This document shows positions 7,397 to 14,493 of a stretch of DNA of 15,013 nt, in pieces. The position numbers and the translations under genes were made by a program. The stretch is from JAUVIB01 sp964424545 (lineage in GTDB: Bacteria > Calditrichota > Calditrichia > Calditrichales > Calditrichaceae): assembly GCA_964424545.1 (NCBI GenBank), contig CAYRJN010000093.1, positions 1 through 15,013 of the forward strand, given 5' to 3'. How positions within the stretch are numbered: position 1 is the first letter of the stretch; each line of letters opens with the position of its first letter. A model generated the notes under the pieces. It did not search any database. It was given only the letters and a program-made list of their open reading frames with translations, and was not told the DNA's origin.

Positions 7397-8381
7397 ACTC
7401 AATTTGCAATTTCGGTTTTTCTTTCAAAGAATTCGTAGAACGTATCATGCGGATAAATACATCGAGCAATTGAGGATCAAATTGTGTTCCGCTGTATTTA
7501 ATCAACTCTTCAAAAGCGTATTCCATTGTCTTTTGCTCGCTATAACGGCGACGAGCGCGCATGGTTTCATAGGCGTCTACGATCGTTATAATACGCGAAA
7601 AAAGCGGAATGGCTTCTCCCTTAAGTCCGTCGGGATAGCCCTGACCGTCATAACGTTCATGATGGTGTCTGATAATTGCGGCTACATCCTGTAAATCGCC
7701 GATCTCGCCGATAATTTTACTACCGATGATCACATGTTCCTTAGCCTGTATATACTCTTCTTCTTGCAACGTCTCCGCCTTTTTTAAAATATTGTCAGGC
7801 ATGCCGATCTTACCGATATCATGCAATAAGGCTGCCAATTCAAGAACAAACAGTTCTTCATTCACTAATCCCAGAGCCTCTCCCATCATATGCACATAAC
7901 GGGCAACCTGCAACGAATGTCCCGAAGTATAGGGATCTTTCGCTTCAAGAGCGGCTATAAGCGCCTTAATGGCATGAAGCAACACCGATTCTTTATTTGA
8001 CGAACGCTTGCGCGCTTCAATTTTTTTGCGTTCTATATTACGCTTTATAATCGTTTGCAGGTTTTCAAGATGAAAGGGCTTTTTTAAAAAATCATCGGCG
8101 CCTTTTTCCAGCGCTTCGGGAATAATATTTTCATCTCGCGAAGCCGTAATAAAAATAAATGGTATGGGTAATAAGGATTCTCTTATCTTCTTCAACAGCT
8201 CAAAACCGCTTCCGTCCGGCAGATCAATGTCGCAAAATACAATATCCAAAGCCTGCGAAAAAACCGTTTCCTCAGCCTCTTGCAATCCGGCAAACGAAAA
8301 ACATTGATAACCGTTATCCTTCAAATAGCGGCATATGGATACTCGCGATACGTTATCGTCTTCAACCAACAAAACTTTCAT
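7395..8381 (-). CDS. Response regulator with HD-GYP phosphodiesterase domain
   Basis: Cytoplasmic two-domain signalling protein of 328 residues, likely breaking down cyclic di-GMP (or cGAMP) when phosphorylated by a histidine kinase. The N-terminal receiver domain (about 1-115) has the acidic pair Asp8/Asp9, phospho-acceptor Asp51, Thr79 and Lys101. A short helical linker leads to the HD-GYP domain (about 135-315) with His155, HDIGK (His187, Asp188, Lys191), His216, and the signature HHERYDGQGYP (His240 to Pro250), then DAYETM. The usual TSDRPY stretch just after that is replaced by RARRRY (275-280), a mild departure. No partner kinase lies in the window. It starts 14 bases after the glutaryl-CoA dehydrogenase stop, with a weak ribosome site, so translation may depend on the upstream gene. 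Output process unknown. Confidence 0.93.
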   Translation of the reverse strand: MKVLLVEDDNVSRVSICRYLKDNGYQCFSFAGLQEAEETVFSQALDIVFCDIDLPDGSGFELLKKIRESLLPIPFIFITASRDENIIPEALEKGADDFLKKPFHLENLQTIIKRNIERKKIEARKRSSNKESVLLHAIKALIAALEAKDPYTSGHSLQVARYVHMMGEALGLVNEELFVLELAALLHDIGKIGMPDNILKKAETLQEEEYIQAKEHVIIGSKIIGEIGDLQDVAAIIRHHHERYDGQGYPDGLKGEAIPLFSRIITIVDAYETMRARRRYSEQKTMEYAFEELIKYSGTQFDPQLLDVFIRMIRSTNSLKEKPKLQIE

Positions 8382-8395
8382 CTATTTAATCGACT

Positions 8396-9559
8396 CTAAT
8401 TAAAAGCGTTCATTTCCGTTATTTGATTACCGAGAATAAGGGTATGAATTTCATGTGTGCCTTCATAAGTCAATACCGATTCCAAATTCATCATATGCCG
8501 GATCGTTTGATATTCATCGGTTATTCCGGCTGCCCCTAAAATCGTACGCGCCGAACGAGCAATTTTCAAAGCTTGATAAACGTTATTTCTTTTGGCCAGC
8601 GATATATGATAGTGCTTTGCCTTTCCCGCATCTTTAAGCCGGCCAAGCTGATGTACAAGCAGTTGCGCTTTGGTGATTTCACTCAACATTTCAACAAGTT
8701 TTTCCTGAGTAATTTGATAAGAAGCAATGGCCCTACCAAATTGTAAACGCTCTTTGGCATAAGTCAGCGCTTCATCATAACAAGCAATAGCGGCGCCCAC
8801 CGCGCCCCAAGCAATGCCGTAACGCGCTTCGTTTAAACAGGAAAGCGGCGCTTTTAAGCCTTCTGCTCCGGGAAGTATGTTTTCTTGCGGTACATAACAG
8901 TCTTGAAAACTCAGTTCCGAGGTAACGGAAGCGCGTAGCGAGAATTTGCCTTTTATCCTTTTGGCCGTAAAACCATTAAAACCCTTTTCAATAAGAAACC
9001 CTCTAATACCGTCCTCCGTTTTCGCCCAAACCACAGCCACATCGGCAATATCGCCGTTAGTAATCCACATCTTAGCCCCGTTCAAAATCCAGCCGCCATC
9101 AGTCTTTTGAGCTCGTGTAATCATTGCTCCCGGGTCCGAGCCGTGATCGGGTTCCGTCAGTCCGAAACAACCGACAGCCTCGCCGGCGGCAAGCAACGGC
9201 AGCCATTTATTTTTTTGTTCTTCGGAACCGTAACGATAGATGGGAAACATCACCAGGCTTCCTTGAACGGAAGCAAAAGAACGTAGTCCGCTATCCCCCC
9301 GCTCCAGTTCCTGCATAGCCAGTCCGTACATAAAATGGCTTAATCCGGCCGCGCCGTATTTTTCAGGAACGGTAACGCCGAAAACGCCGAGAGCGCCCAT
9401 CTCCTTAACAATCTGCAGAGGGAACGCACCTTTACGATGATATTCCCTAATCAGCGGTAAAAAAGATACATTTACAAATTTTCGCACACTCTCCTGCAAT
9501 ATGCGCTCTTCATCGCTGTAAGTGTCGTTTAATTTATAAAAGTCATACGACTGCGTCAT
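8396..9559 (-). CDS. gcdH: Glutaryl-CoA dehydrogenase (acyl-CoA dehydrogenase family)
   Basis: FAD enzyme of 387 residues that oxidises and decarboxylates glutaryl-CoA to crotonyl-CoA in lysine, tryptophan and aromatic breakdown. Similarity to the GCDH branch is strong: GLRSFASVQGSLVM with the substrate-binding Arg93-Ser94 pair, GCFGLTEPDHGSDPGAM, the IRGFLIEKG and GKFSLRAS segments, NEARYGIAWG, and near the end TYEGTHEIH with the catalytic base Glu366. Length is normal for the mature enzyme. The ATG at 9559 follows GAGGCAGGGCA, a usable ribosome site. The electron acceptor (ETF) and other pathway genes are not nearby; instead an HD-GYP regulator follows at 14 bases. Non-decarboxylating glutaryl-CoA dehydrogenases of anaerobes share most of these motifs, so decarboxylation is not certain. 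Confidence 0.9.
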   Translation of the reverse strand: MTQSYDFYKLNDTYSDEERILQESVRKFVNVSFLPLIREYHRKGAFPLQIVKEMGALGVFGVTVPEKYGAAGLSHFMYGLAMQELERGDSGLRSFASVQGSLVMFPIYRYGSEEQKNKWLPLLAAGEAVGCFGLTEPDHGSDPGAMITRAQKTDGGWILNGAKMWITNGDIADVAVVWAKTEDGIRGFLIEKGFNGFTAKRIKGKFSLRASVTSELSFQDCYVPQENILPGAEGLKAPLSCLNEARYGIAWGAVGAAIACYDEALTYAKERLQFGRAIASYQITQEKLVEMLSEITKAQLLVHQLGRLKDAGKAKHYHISLAKRNNVYQALKIARSARTILGAAGITDEYQTIRHMMNLESVLTYEGTHEIHTLILGNQITEMNAFN

Positions 9560-9592
9560 TGCCCTGCCTCACATAAATTGTTCTGTATAACA

Positions 9593-9598
9593 ATTATA
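9593..9598 (-). promoter_or_regulatory. Candidate -10 element for the gcdH operon
   Basis: A perfect TATAAT on the minus strand 34 bases before the gcdH start. No matching -35 box is seen at 16-18 bases, so the call rests on the -10 hexamer and position alone, in AT-rich sequence. Confidence 0.3.
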
Positions 9599-9609
9599 TA
9601 AATTTCCGC

Positions 9610-9644
9610 AAAAAATAGGTCTATTCAAAAGCTAAAAACCTATT
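9610..9644 (-). terminator. Terminator-like hairpin upstream of gcdH
   Basis: On the minus strand AATAGGT (9644-9638) pairs with ACCTATT (9620-9614) across a 17-base loop, and the second arm runs into a T6 tract (9615-9610). It begins 12 bases after the stop of the candidate small ORF at 9656. The stem is AT-rich and the loop long, so strength is doubtful. Confidence 0.35.
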
Positions 9645-9655
9645 AAATTTTATGA

Positions 9656-9796
9656 TTAATATTCGTAAGGAAAATAATGAATTAATACCGTATCCGCCTT
9701 ATTATAGACAATTTTAAGCGCGTTCCGCCGGGGGTTTCTGTCCCGATTAAAAACCCATTCAATCCGTACGTAAAAAACAACACGGCAAGGTCGCAT
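9656..9796 (-). CDS. Candidate small ORF downstream of the barrel gene
   Basis: An open frame of 46 codons from an ATG at 9796 (or 57 from a TTG at 9829), ending in TAA at 9656. The predicted peptide is basic and hydrophobic with alternating beta-strand-like runs (RVVFYVRIEWVF, ALKIVYNKADTVLIHYFPY). The stretch about 9710-9810 is clearly richer in G+C than other spacers here and uses codons like the neighbouring genes. The frame is the same as that of the barrel gene and stays open from its stop at 9860 down to 9656 (68 codons). Against it: neither start has a good ribosome site, and a hairpin lies between the barrel stop and the starts. It could be a real small protein, a decayed gene, or chance. 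No family recognised. Confidence 0.25.
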   Translation of the reverse strand: MRPCRVVFYVRIEWVFNRDRNPRRNALKIVYNKADTVLIHYFPYEY

Positions 9797-9823
9797 CGCG
9801 CGCGCTAAACTAAAATCGTCAAA

Positions 9824-9852
9824 CGTCAAAAATAAAGGAGAAATAATCTCCT
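9824..9852 (-). terminator. Probable terminator of the FecR-barrel operon
   Basis: On the minus strand, eight bases after the barrel stop, AGGAGA (9852-9847) pairs with TCTCCT (9841-9836) over a five-base loop, followed by TTATTTTTG. The stem is only 6 bp, and the first arm also looks like a ribosome site (GGAGGAG), so an alternative is a hairpin hiding a site for the downstream small ORF. Confidence 0.5.
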
Positions 9853-9859
9853 CCGCCGT

Positions 9860-11590
9860 TTAGAAAATCCAGTTAAACTCGGCGCCGTAAATGAGGGCAT
9901 CATACGATTCGTTCATATTAAAATAGGTGGGACCATAATCGGGATTATTGATCACATTCATCGCCATTTGCTGTGTATACCACATTTTGCGGCTGTCCGT
10001 ACCGCCTATCACCTTAATAGATATATTGGAGGTAAAGAAATATTCGAATGAAACGTTAACATTAACACGATTATAATCGCTCAACATATCCTGAGTGCCG
10101 CCGTTTACGGCATCATTGATAATATAGCTGATATTGGTGTTAAAGCGCAATATCATCGGAATAATATCCCAACGGCTCGATTCGTAAGCATAGATATTTT
10201 TATTTTTTTGCCCGTTAGTCAACGTTAATTCGCTGTAGACAAGACCGCCGGAAATAAACAACAACTTTGCCGGATTTATATAACCGTTAAACGATGAAAT
10301 CAATTGACTCGTACCAAGAGGTTCGCCCGTATACAACAGACTGCGATCGTCCAAATCAATATAGATCGTCGATAAGGAAAAACGGCTGGATTTGATCTTA
10401 AAAGAGAGTCGTCCTTCATAAGTTATCGATTTTTTATTGGTGTATGTCGGTATTGTATCCTCAATCATAACCGTATTGCTTTGATCGTTTTGAAACCCAT
10501 AACGCAGAGTTAACTCCGGATAATTGCTTTTATTGGTCGTAATGCCGAAAAAACCAATTTGCGTATCGGTAGTCGGTTTAGTATCGAGATCTTTCAGATT
10601 ATCATGATATTTTTCGAACTCGGCGTTTAGGATCACCCACTCCGGCACATTATAACCCGCTATCAATTTATAACCGTCTTTATCGTTCCTAAGATAGGGA
10701 TAACCGGCGGAATAATAATCATAACCGAGATATTGATAAAATCCCGTCAAACGAAAATTATTGACCGTTAGATCAACACCGCCTTTAACGGCTTTATCAC
10801 CTACGTTATTCGCATTAAGTGAATCGACCCTGCTCTGATACGCTTCGCCGAAAAGATTAATCCGTCTCTTGAAAAGATATAATTCTCCCACCGCTCCCAA
10901 ACTTTGATTGGTAATAGGTTGATTAAGACCATTCTCGATACTATTAGGATCGTCTTTGGCATATAGATATCGTATTCCGAGATGATAGACATCTTCCATG
11001 CCCACATCGGCCAGCCCGGAACCCATCATGCGTTTATAAAGTCCGCTGGTTTCATACTGCCGATAAGTATTTTTTAAACGGGCGCCAATGGGAAAGGTTT
11101 TTTGCACCTGGCCGTACAATCCGGTAGCCTTTATATAATTGCGTGTATTTCCGAGAAATCCGCTATGCAAAGCGATTTTTGCTCCGCGAATCTGCAAACT
11201 CTGTAAAAACATTTCCGAAACGCTCATAAAATAATCGCCGAGTATCAGTTCATTCTCTTTTATTCGCGCGCTGAGGGTTAAACGTTCGATAGTGCTAAAC
11301 GCGCCGACAGCTAATTTATTCCAATCGTCATTACGAATATCTCCCAATAGGCTTATGTCCATATTTTTAGAGCGGCCAAAAAGGGCTATATCCAATTTCT
11401 CTCTAAGCCCTGGTACCAAAGAGGATTTACTGTATTCTTCATCGGAAATAGAATCCGGTTTTAATGTGGAATTCGGATCGTAATCATAATTTTCCACATT
11501 TAAAGAGACGCGTCCCGTCACATCAAATCCGCTTTGAGCCGTCAAAAATAGCGGAAAAAAAACAACAACAAACAGACCAATCGCTTTCAT
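9860..11590 (-). CDS. Predicted outer-membrane beta-barrel protein of unknown function
   Basis: I do not recognise a named family. The 576-residue protein has a clear Sec signal peptide (Lys2, a hydrophobic run to about residue 16, likely cut near LTA-QS at 18). The rest has alternating polar and hydrophobic residues and many aromatics, typical of transmembrane beta strands, for example INLFGEAYQSRV, GFYQYLGYDYY and RVNVNVSFEYFF, and it ends in FNWIF with a terminal Phe, as the barrel-assembly machinery expects. No TonB box or plug domain is evident. The ATG at 11590 is chosen because GGAG lies eight bases upstream; a GTG at 11617 would overlap the FecR gene and place nine residues before the signal peptide. 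It follows the FecR gene by 16 bases and is surely in the same operon, suggesting the two act together at the envelope. Confidence 0.8.
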   Translation of the reverse strand: MKAIGLFVVVFFPLFLTAQSGFDVTGRVSLNVENYDYDPNSTLKPDSISDEEYSKSSLVPGLREKLDIALFGRSKNMDISLLGDIRNDDWNKLAVGAFSTIERLTLSARIKENELILGDYFMSVSEMFLQSLQIRGAKIALHSGFLGNTRNYIKATGLYGQVQKTFPIGARLKNTYRQYETSGLYKRMMGSGLADVGMEDVYHLGIRYLYAKDDPNSIENGLNQPITNQSLGAVGELYLFKRRINLFGEAYQSRVDSLNANNVGDKAVKGGVDLTVNNFRLTGFYQYLGYDYYSAGYPYLRNDKDGYKLIAGYNVPEWVILNAEFEKYHDNLKDLDTKPTTDTQIGFFGITTNKSNYPELTLRYGFQNDQSNTVMIEDTIPTYTNKKSITYEGRLSFKIKSSRFSLSTIYIDLDDRSLLYTGEPLGTSQLISSFNGYINPAKLLFISGGLVYSELTLTNGQKNKNIYAYESSRWDIIPMILRFNTNISYIINDAVNGGTQDMLSDYNRVNVNVSFEYFFTSNISIKVIGGTDSRKMWYTQQMAMNVINNPDYGPTYFNMNESYDALIYGAEFNWIF

Positions 11591-11598
11591 GCAATGCA

Positions 11599-11602
11599 CT
11601 CC
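11599..11602 (-). promoter_or_regulatory. Ribosome binding site deciding the barrel gene start
   Basis: GGAG on the minus strand, eight bases before the ATG at 11590 and just after the FecR stop codon. It supports the start that gives an ordinary signal peptide. Confidence 0.6.
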
Positions 11603-11606
11603 AGAA

Positions 11607-13064
11607 TTATTGTACACGGATCATTCGATTATTTTCCCTTCTGATATTTCCGGCCATATCTTCAGCGACAATATTTAAACGGTTTTCACCGCGCCGCAAG
11701 GTTATTTGCATTTCGAAGCTGCCGTCAACATTGGGCTTTACATCCTGACCATTTATACTAACGCTTTTTATTCCCGAAGAGGGTTTCGGATCGATAATCA
11801 GACCTCTGATTGTTTGCGTAAATCTTTGTTTGGATAAATCCGTATCCTGCCCGGGTGGCGGCGGCGGCTCAAAACGCACATAAACCGCTTGAGCCGGTTC
11901 CGTCATGGTTATTATGGGTTTTACCGTATCAAGAAATAATCTTTGGCTCACCTCGGTCGTATTCTCAGCCAAATCAACGGCACGGATATGAATAATATTT
12001 TCTCCCTCTTTCAAAATTATGGTTCTGTTAAAGCTGCCGCGGCCCTGAACCTCCGTTACCAATTCTTTGTTAAGGTATACTTTAACGCGGTCAAGAGGCG
12101 TAGGATCAAATACGGCGCCGCTTAAGCTATAATCGCGACGATTAAAATAACCCGATACGACCGGCGTTGAAAATTGTATTCCCGGCTTTTTGGTGTTCAC
12201 AAAAACTTTAACGGTCTGCGTTCTTGTCCTGCCGTTTATCGTTGCCGTCAAGTTGATTGTATTCAACCCCTCCTTCACACGGATATTGCCTGTAAAATTC
12301 CCCTGAGCATCTACAGTAATCGGCTGACCGTCGGCTATAAGCGTTGCCCCGCGAGGTAATTTACCGCTGACGGCAACGCCGCTTCCGAGAACCGCCGGAT
12401 CGGTAACGATTTTTTTTATATTTACCTCGAACTTCCCTTGATCTTTCGTAGCGGCCGCGGAACCGCTTCCCCGCGTCTTTTTAGCGGCCGTGGGCTGCGT
12501 GGGCGCCTTGCCTTTTTCAATCATACTTTTCTGTCCCGCGCCTACAAGAACTTCATCGCCGGTATCTTTCGATTTAAAAGCCACCTTTCCTTCGATGACA
12601 TTAAGGCCCGTGCCTCCTTGTTTATTCACTTCCATTTCAAATTCCGTACCGCGGATAGCAACAACGGCGCTGGGACTTTCTATTTTTCGACTCTGACGAG
12701 AGCTGATCAATTTTTTGAATTTCGCCCAAATATTTCCCGCAAAAAGAGAAAAACTCATTTCATCCTTCTGCTCCGTTTTGGATATTTTTATCTCTTTTAT
12801 TTCGAATATAGAGTTTTCATTTACTTTTATACGCGAACCGTCCGGCATGGTAATTTCTACCTGCGCATTCAGGCTGGTTTGCAAGCGGTCGCCTTTTTTA
12901 ACGGCCATATTATAGCTTACTTTTCTCCACTTTGTCTGTCCGCTGCTGACAATCTTAACCGTACCGATAATATAGCTGACTTTTGCCGTATTCTGACCTT
13001 GCACATTAACAATTATCAGCAAAATCGATAGAGACAATAGGATTGATTTGTTAATTACTCTCAT
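11607..13064 (-). CDS. FecR-domain periplasmic protein with three Ig-like repeats
   Basis: Exported protein of 485 residues. A signal peptide covers about 1-23 (cleavage near VQG-QN). The FecR domain (about 30-178) shows GTVKIVSSG, a GDRLQT...VEITMPDGSRIKV stretch and the hallmark SPSAVVAIRGTEFEM (130-144). A low-complexity Lys/Ala/Thr linker (about 186-210) leads to three related beta-sandwich repeats, about 226-291, 293-381 and 384-485, each with a pattern of an NG- or DG-type turn followed by EG(E/L)N-I-(H/L) and ending in AVDLAEN or AEDMAGN; these resemble glucodextranase-B-like or bacterial Ig-like modules. The third carries an inserted FEPPPPPGQD loop. There is no sigma factor or anti-sigma domain beside it, so classical FecIR signalling is unlikely; a structural or ligand-binding role, perhaps with the barrel protein encoded 16 bases downstream, fits better. 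The ATG at 13064 has AAAGGA seven bases upstream. Confidence 0.88.
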   Translation of the reverse strand: MRVINKSILLSLSILLIIVNVQGQNTAKVSYIIGTVKIVSSGQTKWRKVSYNMAVKKGDRLQTSLNAQVEITMPDGSRIKVNENSIFEIKEIKISKTEQKDEMSFSLFAGNIWAKFKKLISSRQSRKIESPSAVVAIRGTEFEMEVNKQGGTGLNVIEGKVAFKSKDTGDEVLVGAGQKSMIEKGKAPTQPTAAKKTRGSGSAAATKDQGKFEVNIKKIVTDPAVLGSGVAVSGKLPRGATLIADGQPITVDAQGNFTGNIRVKEGLNTINLTATINGRTRTQTVKVFVNTKKPGIQFSTPVVSGYFNRRDYSLSGAVFDPTPLDRVKVYLNKELVTEVQGRGSFNRTIILKEGENIIHIRAVDLAENTTEVSQRLFLDTVKPIITMTEPAQAVYVRFEPPPPPGQDTDLSKQRFTQTIRGLIIDPKPSSGIKSVSINGQDVKPNVDGSFEMQITLRRGENRLNIVAEDMAGNIRRENNRMIRVQ

Positions 13065-13525
13065 AGTTTATCCTTTGACTATTTACTATAACTGTAATTA
13101 TCATTCTCATACACATTTTAAATTTTTCATATCTCATAAAACAATTAATTAATTCCCATCCGAGACATACATAACATAGTCTGTTCTACAACGGCGCGAC
13201 GCGTATCGCCTCAGGCTTTTACACTTGTCCGAAAGTTCGGGATCAAAGTCTTTGCAAAAAAATTCCGTTTGGCTATTCCGAGTTTTCTTATGAAATAAAA
13301 ACCTTACCGTCAAAACGCTAATTTCAATCACTAATTGTAAGATATAGAAATTTAAGCTTTTTAAATCATCACACCTTGATTAACATCACTATTTTTCGAA
13401 TATGCGGCCGTTAATCTATAAAACGTAAAGGCCAGCGCATAACGTAATTAATAAAATTCAAACCTCTATTTTATCTATAATCGGCGATATTATAAGTATC
13501 GGCCATTTATTTTGTAAATTTAGTT
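13065..13525. other. Spacer between FecR gene and lytic transglycosylase
   Basis: Contains the FecR-operon upstream region (13065-13148), then a GC-richer patch about 13180-13290 inside a 60-codon minus-strand open frame (13149-13331, GTG start, no ribosome site, no recognised family, probably not a gene). At 13483-13504 a hairpin (GGCGATA pairing with TATCG-CC across one bulged base) lies just past the transglycosylase stop but lacks a T tract. Nothing else is convincing. Confidence 0.5.
13095..13109 (-). promoter_or_regulatory. Fur-box-like inverted repeat upstream of the FecR operon
   Basis: On the minus strand TGAGAATGATAATTA matches the 7-1-7 Fur consensus TGATAATNATTATCA at 11 of 14 defined positions and contains a full GATAAT unit. 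It lies 31-45 bases before the FecR start, next to a possible -10 (TATAGT, 13090-13085). AT-rich sequence makes chance matches fairly likely. Confidence 0.25.
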
Positions 13526-14257
13526 TTATAAGAATTTTTTATAGGAAAGATACATTTCCCAAATATTATCAACATACTTTATCGTCTCATTGTAACCGTA
13601 AAAATAACCGTACTGCGGTTTTCCGGTCGGCCAAACCTGCAAATGAAGTTGCCAGTCCGTTTTCTTTAACATGGCCAAATAGGGACGAACCTCCGTCCAG
13701 TAATTGCTGGGCCTTCGGTAATATTCCGCTATTTTCTGAGCGTCAAATACATGGCCGGCGCCGCAATTATAACTGGCAAGCGAGAGTTTTAAACGCTCTT
13801 CATGTTTTGCTTCGGGAAAAAGACGGTACTGTTTATATAAATGATAAATACCCGCCGTAATATTCTCCCGCGGACGTTTCATAATATATTCAAACTCAAG
13901 CTCCCGCCCGATTTCCTTGGCTGTTCCGGGCATAATTTGCATCAGTCCCTTGGCGCCGACGCGGCTCCTTGCTTTTTCCTTAAAACCCGATTCCTGCACT
14001 ATTTGAGCAACGATTAAACGCCAGTCAAAGCCGTAGCGTTTGGCGTATTTTTTTATAATGGGCTTATATTTTATAACCATTTTACTTAAAGCCCGCTTAC
14101 GGTTAATATCCAAAGTATTAATCGTTTTCAAACTATCCGTCGCTGGATTTAACTGTATCGCTTTTATCTGCTCAGCTTGTTGCCCTGCGTTATTCCCGTT
14201 GCAGGAAAAAAATAAAAACAGGGTCGTAAAGGCGATTATGTAATGCGCTTTGAACAT
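13526..14257 (-). CDS. Lytic transglycosylase lipoprotein (SLT domain, MltF-like)
   Basis: Periplasmic murein hydrolase that cuts the MurNAc-GlcNAc bond to give 1,6-anhydroMurNAc, used in wall remodelling. The 243-residue protein has a lipoprotein signal ending FFSC (Cys19; Phe rather than Leu at -3), a spacer of about 40 residues, and an SLT domain from about 65. Motifs seen are AQIVQESGF with catalytic Glu89, the GAKGLMQIMPGTAKEIG segment, and LASYNCGAGHV. The tail (about 180-243) includes a YVDNIWEMYLSY helix common to this group. MltF of E. coli has an extra solute-binding domain that is absent here, so this is a short form. Its ATG overlaps the stop of the DUF350 gene by one base (TAATG), indicating translational coupling. 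Confidence 0.92.
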   Translation of the reverse strand: MFKAHYIIAFTTLFLFFSCNGNNAGQQAEQIKAIQLNPATDSLKTINTLDINRKRALSKMVIKYKPIIKKYAKRYGFDWRLIVAQIVQESGFKEKARSRVGAKGLMQIMPGTAKEIGRELEFEYIMKRPRENITAGIYHLYKQYRLFPEAKHEERLKLSLASYNCGAGHVFDAQKIAEYYRRPSNYWTEVRPYLAMLKKTDWQLHLQVWPTGKPQYGYFYGYNETIKYVDNIWEMYLSYKKFL

Positions 14258-14493
14258 TAATTCAAACTCATGCCTATAATCAACCCGACGATTAAACCGA
14301 TCATAATAAAAATTCCGCTTACCACAACTCCAACAGCAAGATTGCCTTTTTCCAGTTCATTGGGTATATCAAAACGAGTAATGCGGTTTATTAGTTTATA
14401 AGTGCTTACCGACGCGATTACTCCGACAATAACGCCGAAAATGGCATATATAAAATTTCTTAACATTACGAGATCGATCCATTCAAATTCCAT
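14257..14493 (-). CDS. DUF350 small membrane protein
   Basis: Inner-membrane protein of 78 residues with two hydrophobic segments (about 9-30 and 50-76) joined by a polar loop. The loop and second helix, ITRFDIPNELEKGNLAVGVV, match the DUF350 family pattern (polar helix, GN-x-AV). It has one copy of the unit, whereas YjfL-type proteins carry two in about 130 residues. GGAG eight bases before the ATG at 14493 supports the start. It overlaps the lytic transglycosylase gene by one base, so the two are made together. Function of the family is not established. Confidence 0.85.
   Translation of the reverse strand: MEFEWIDLVMLRNFIYAIFGVIVGVIASVSTYKLINRITRFDIPNELEKGNLAVGVVVSGIFIMIGLIVGLIIGMSLN

Noticed and set aside
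11591..11617. Longer barrel-protein start at a GTG overlapping the FecR gene
   Set aside because: It would add nine residues before a complete signal peptide; the ATG at 11590 has a proper ribosome site.
11607..13064. Classical FecIR iron-citrate signalling system
   Set aside because: No sigma factor next to it, the protein has a signal peptide rather than a mid-protein anti-sigma membrane anchor, and the barrel lacks TonB-receptor features.
13483..13504. Hairpin as an intrinsic terminator for the lytic transglycosylase gene
   Set aside because: The stem needs a bulge and there is no T tract after it on the minus strand.
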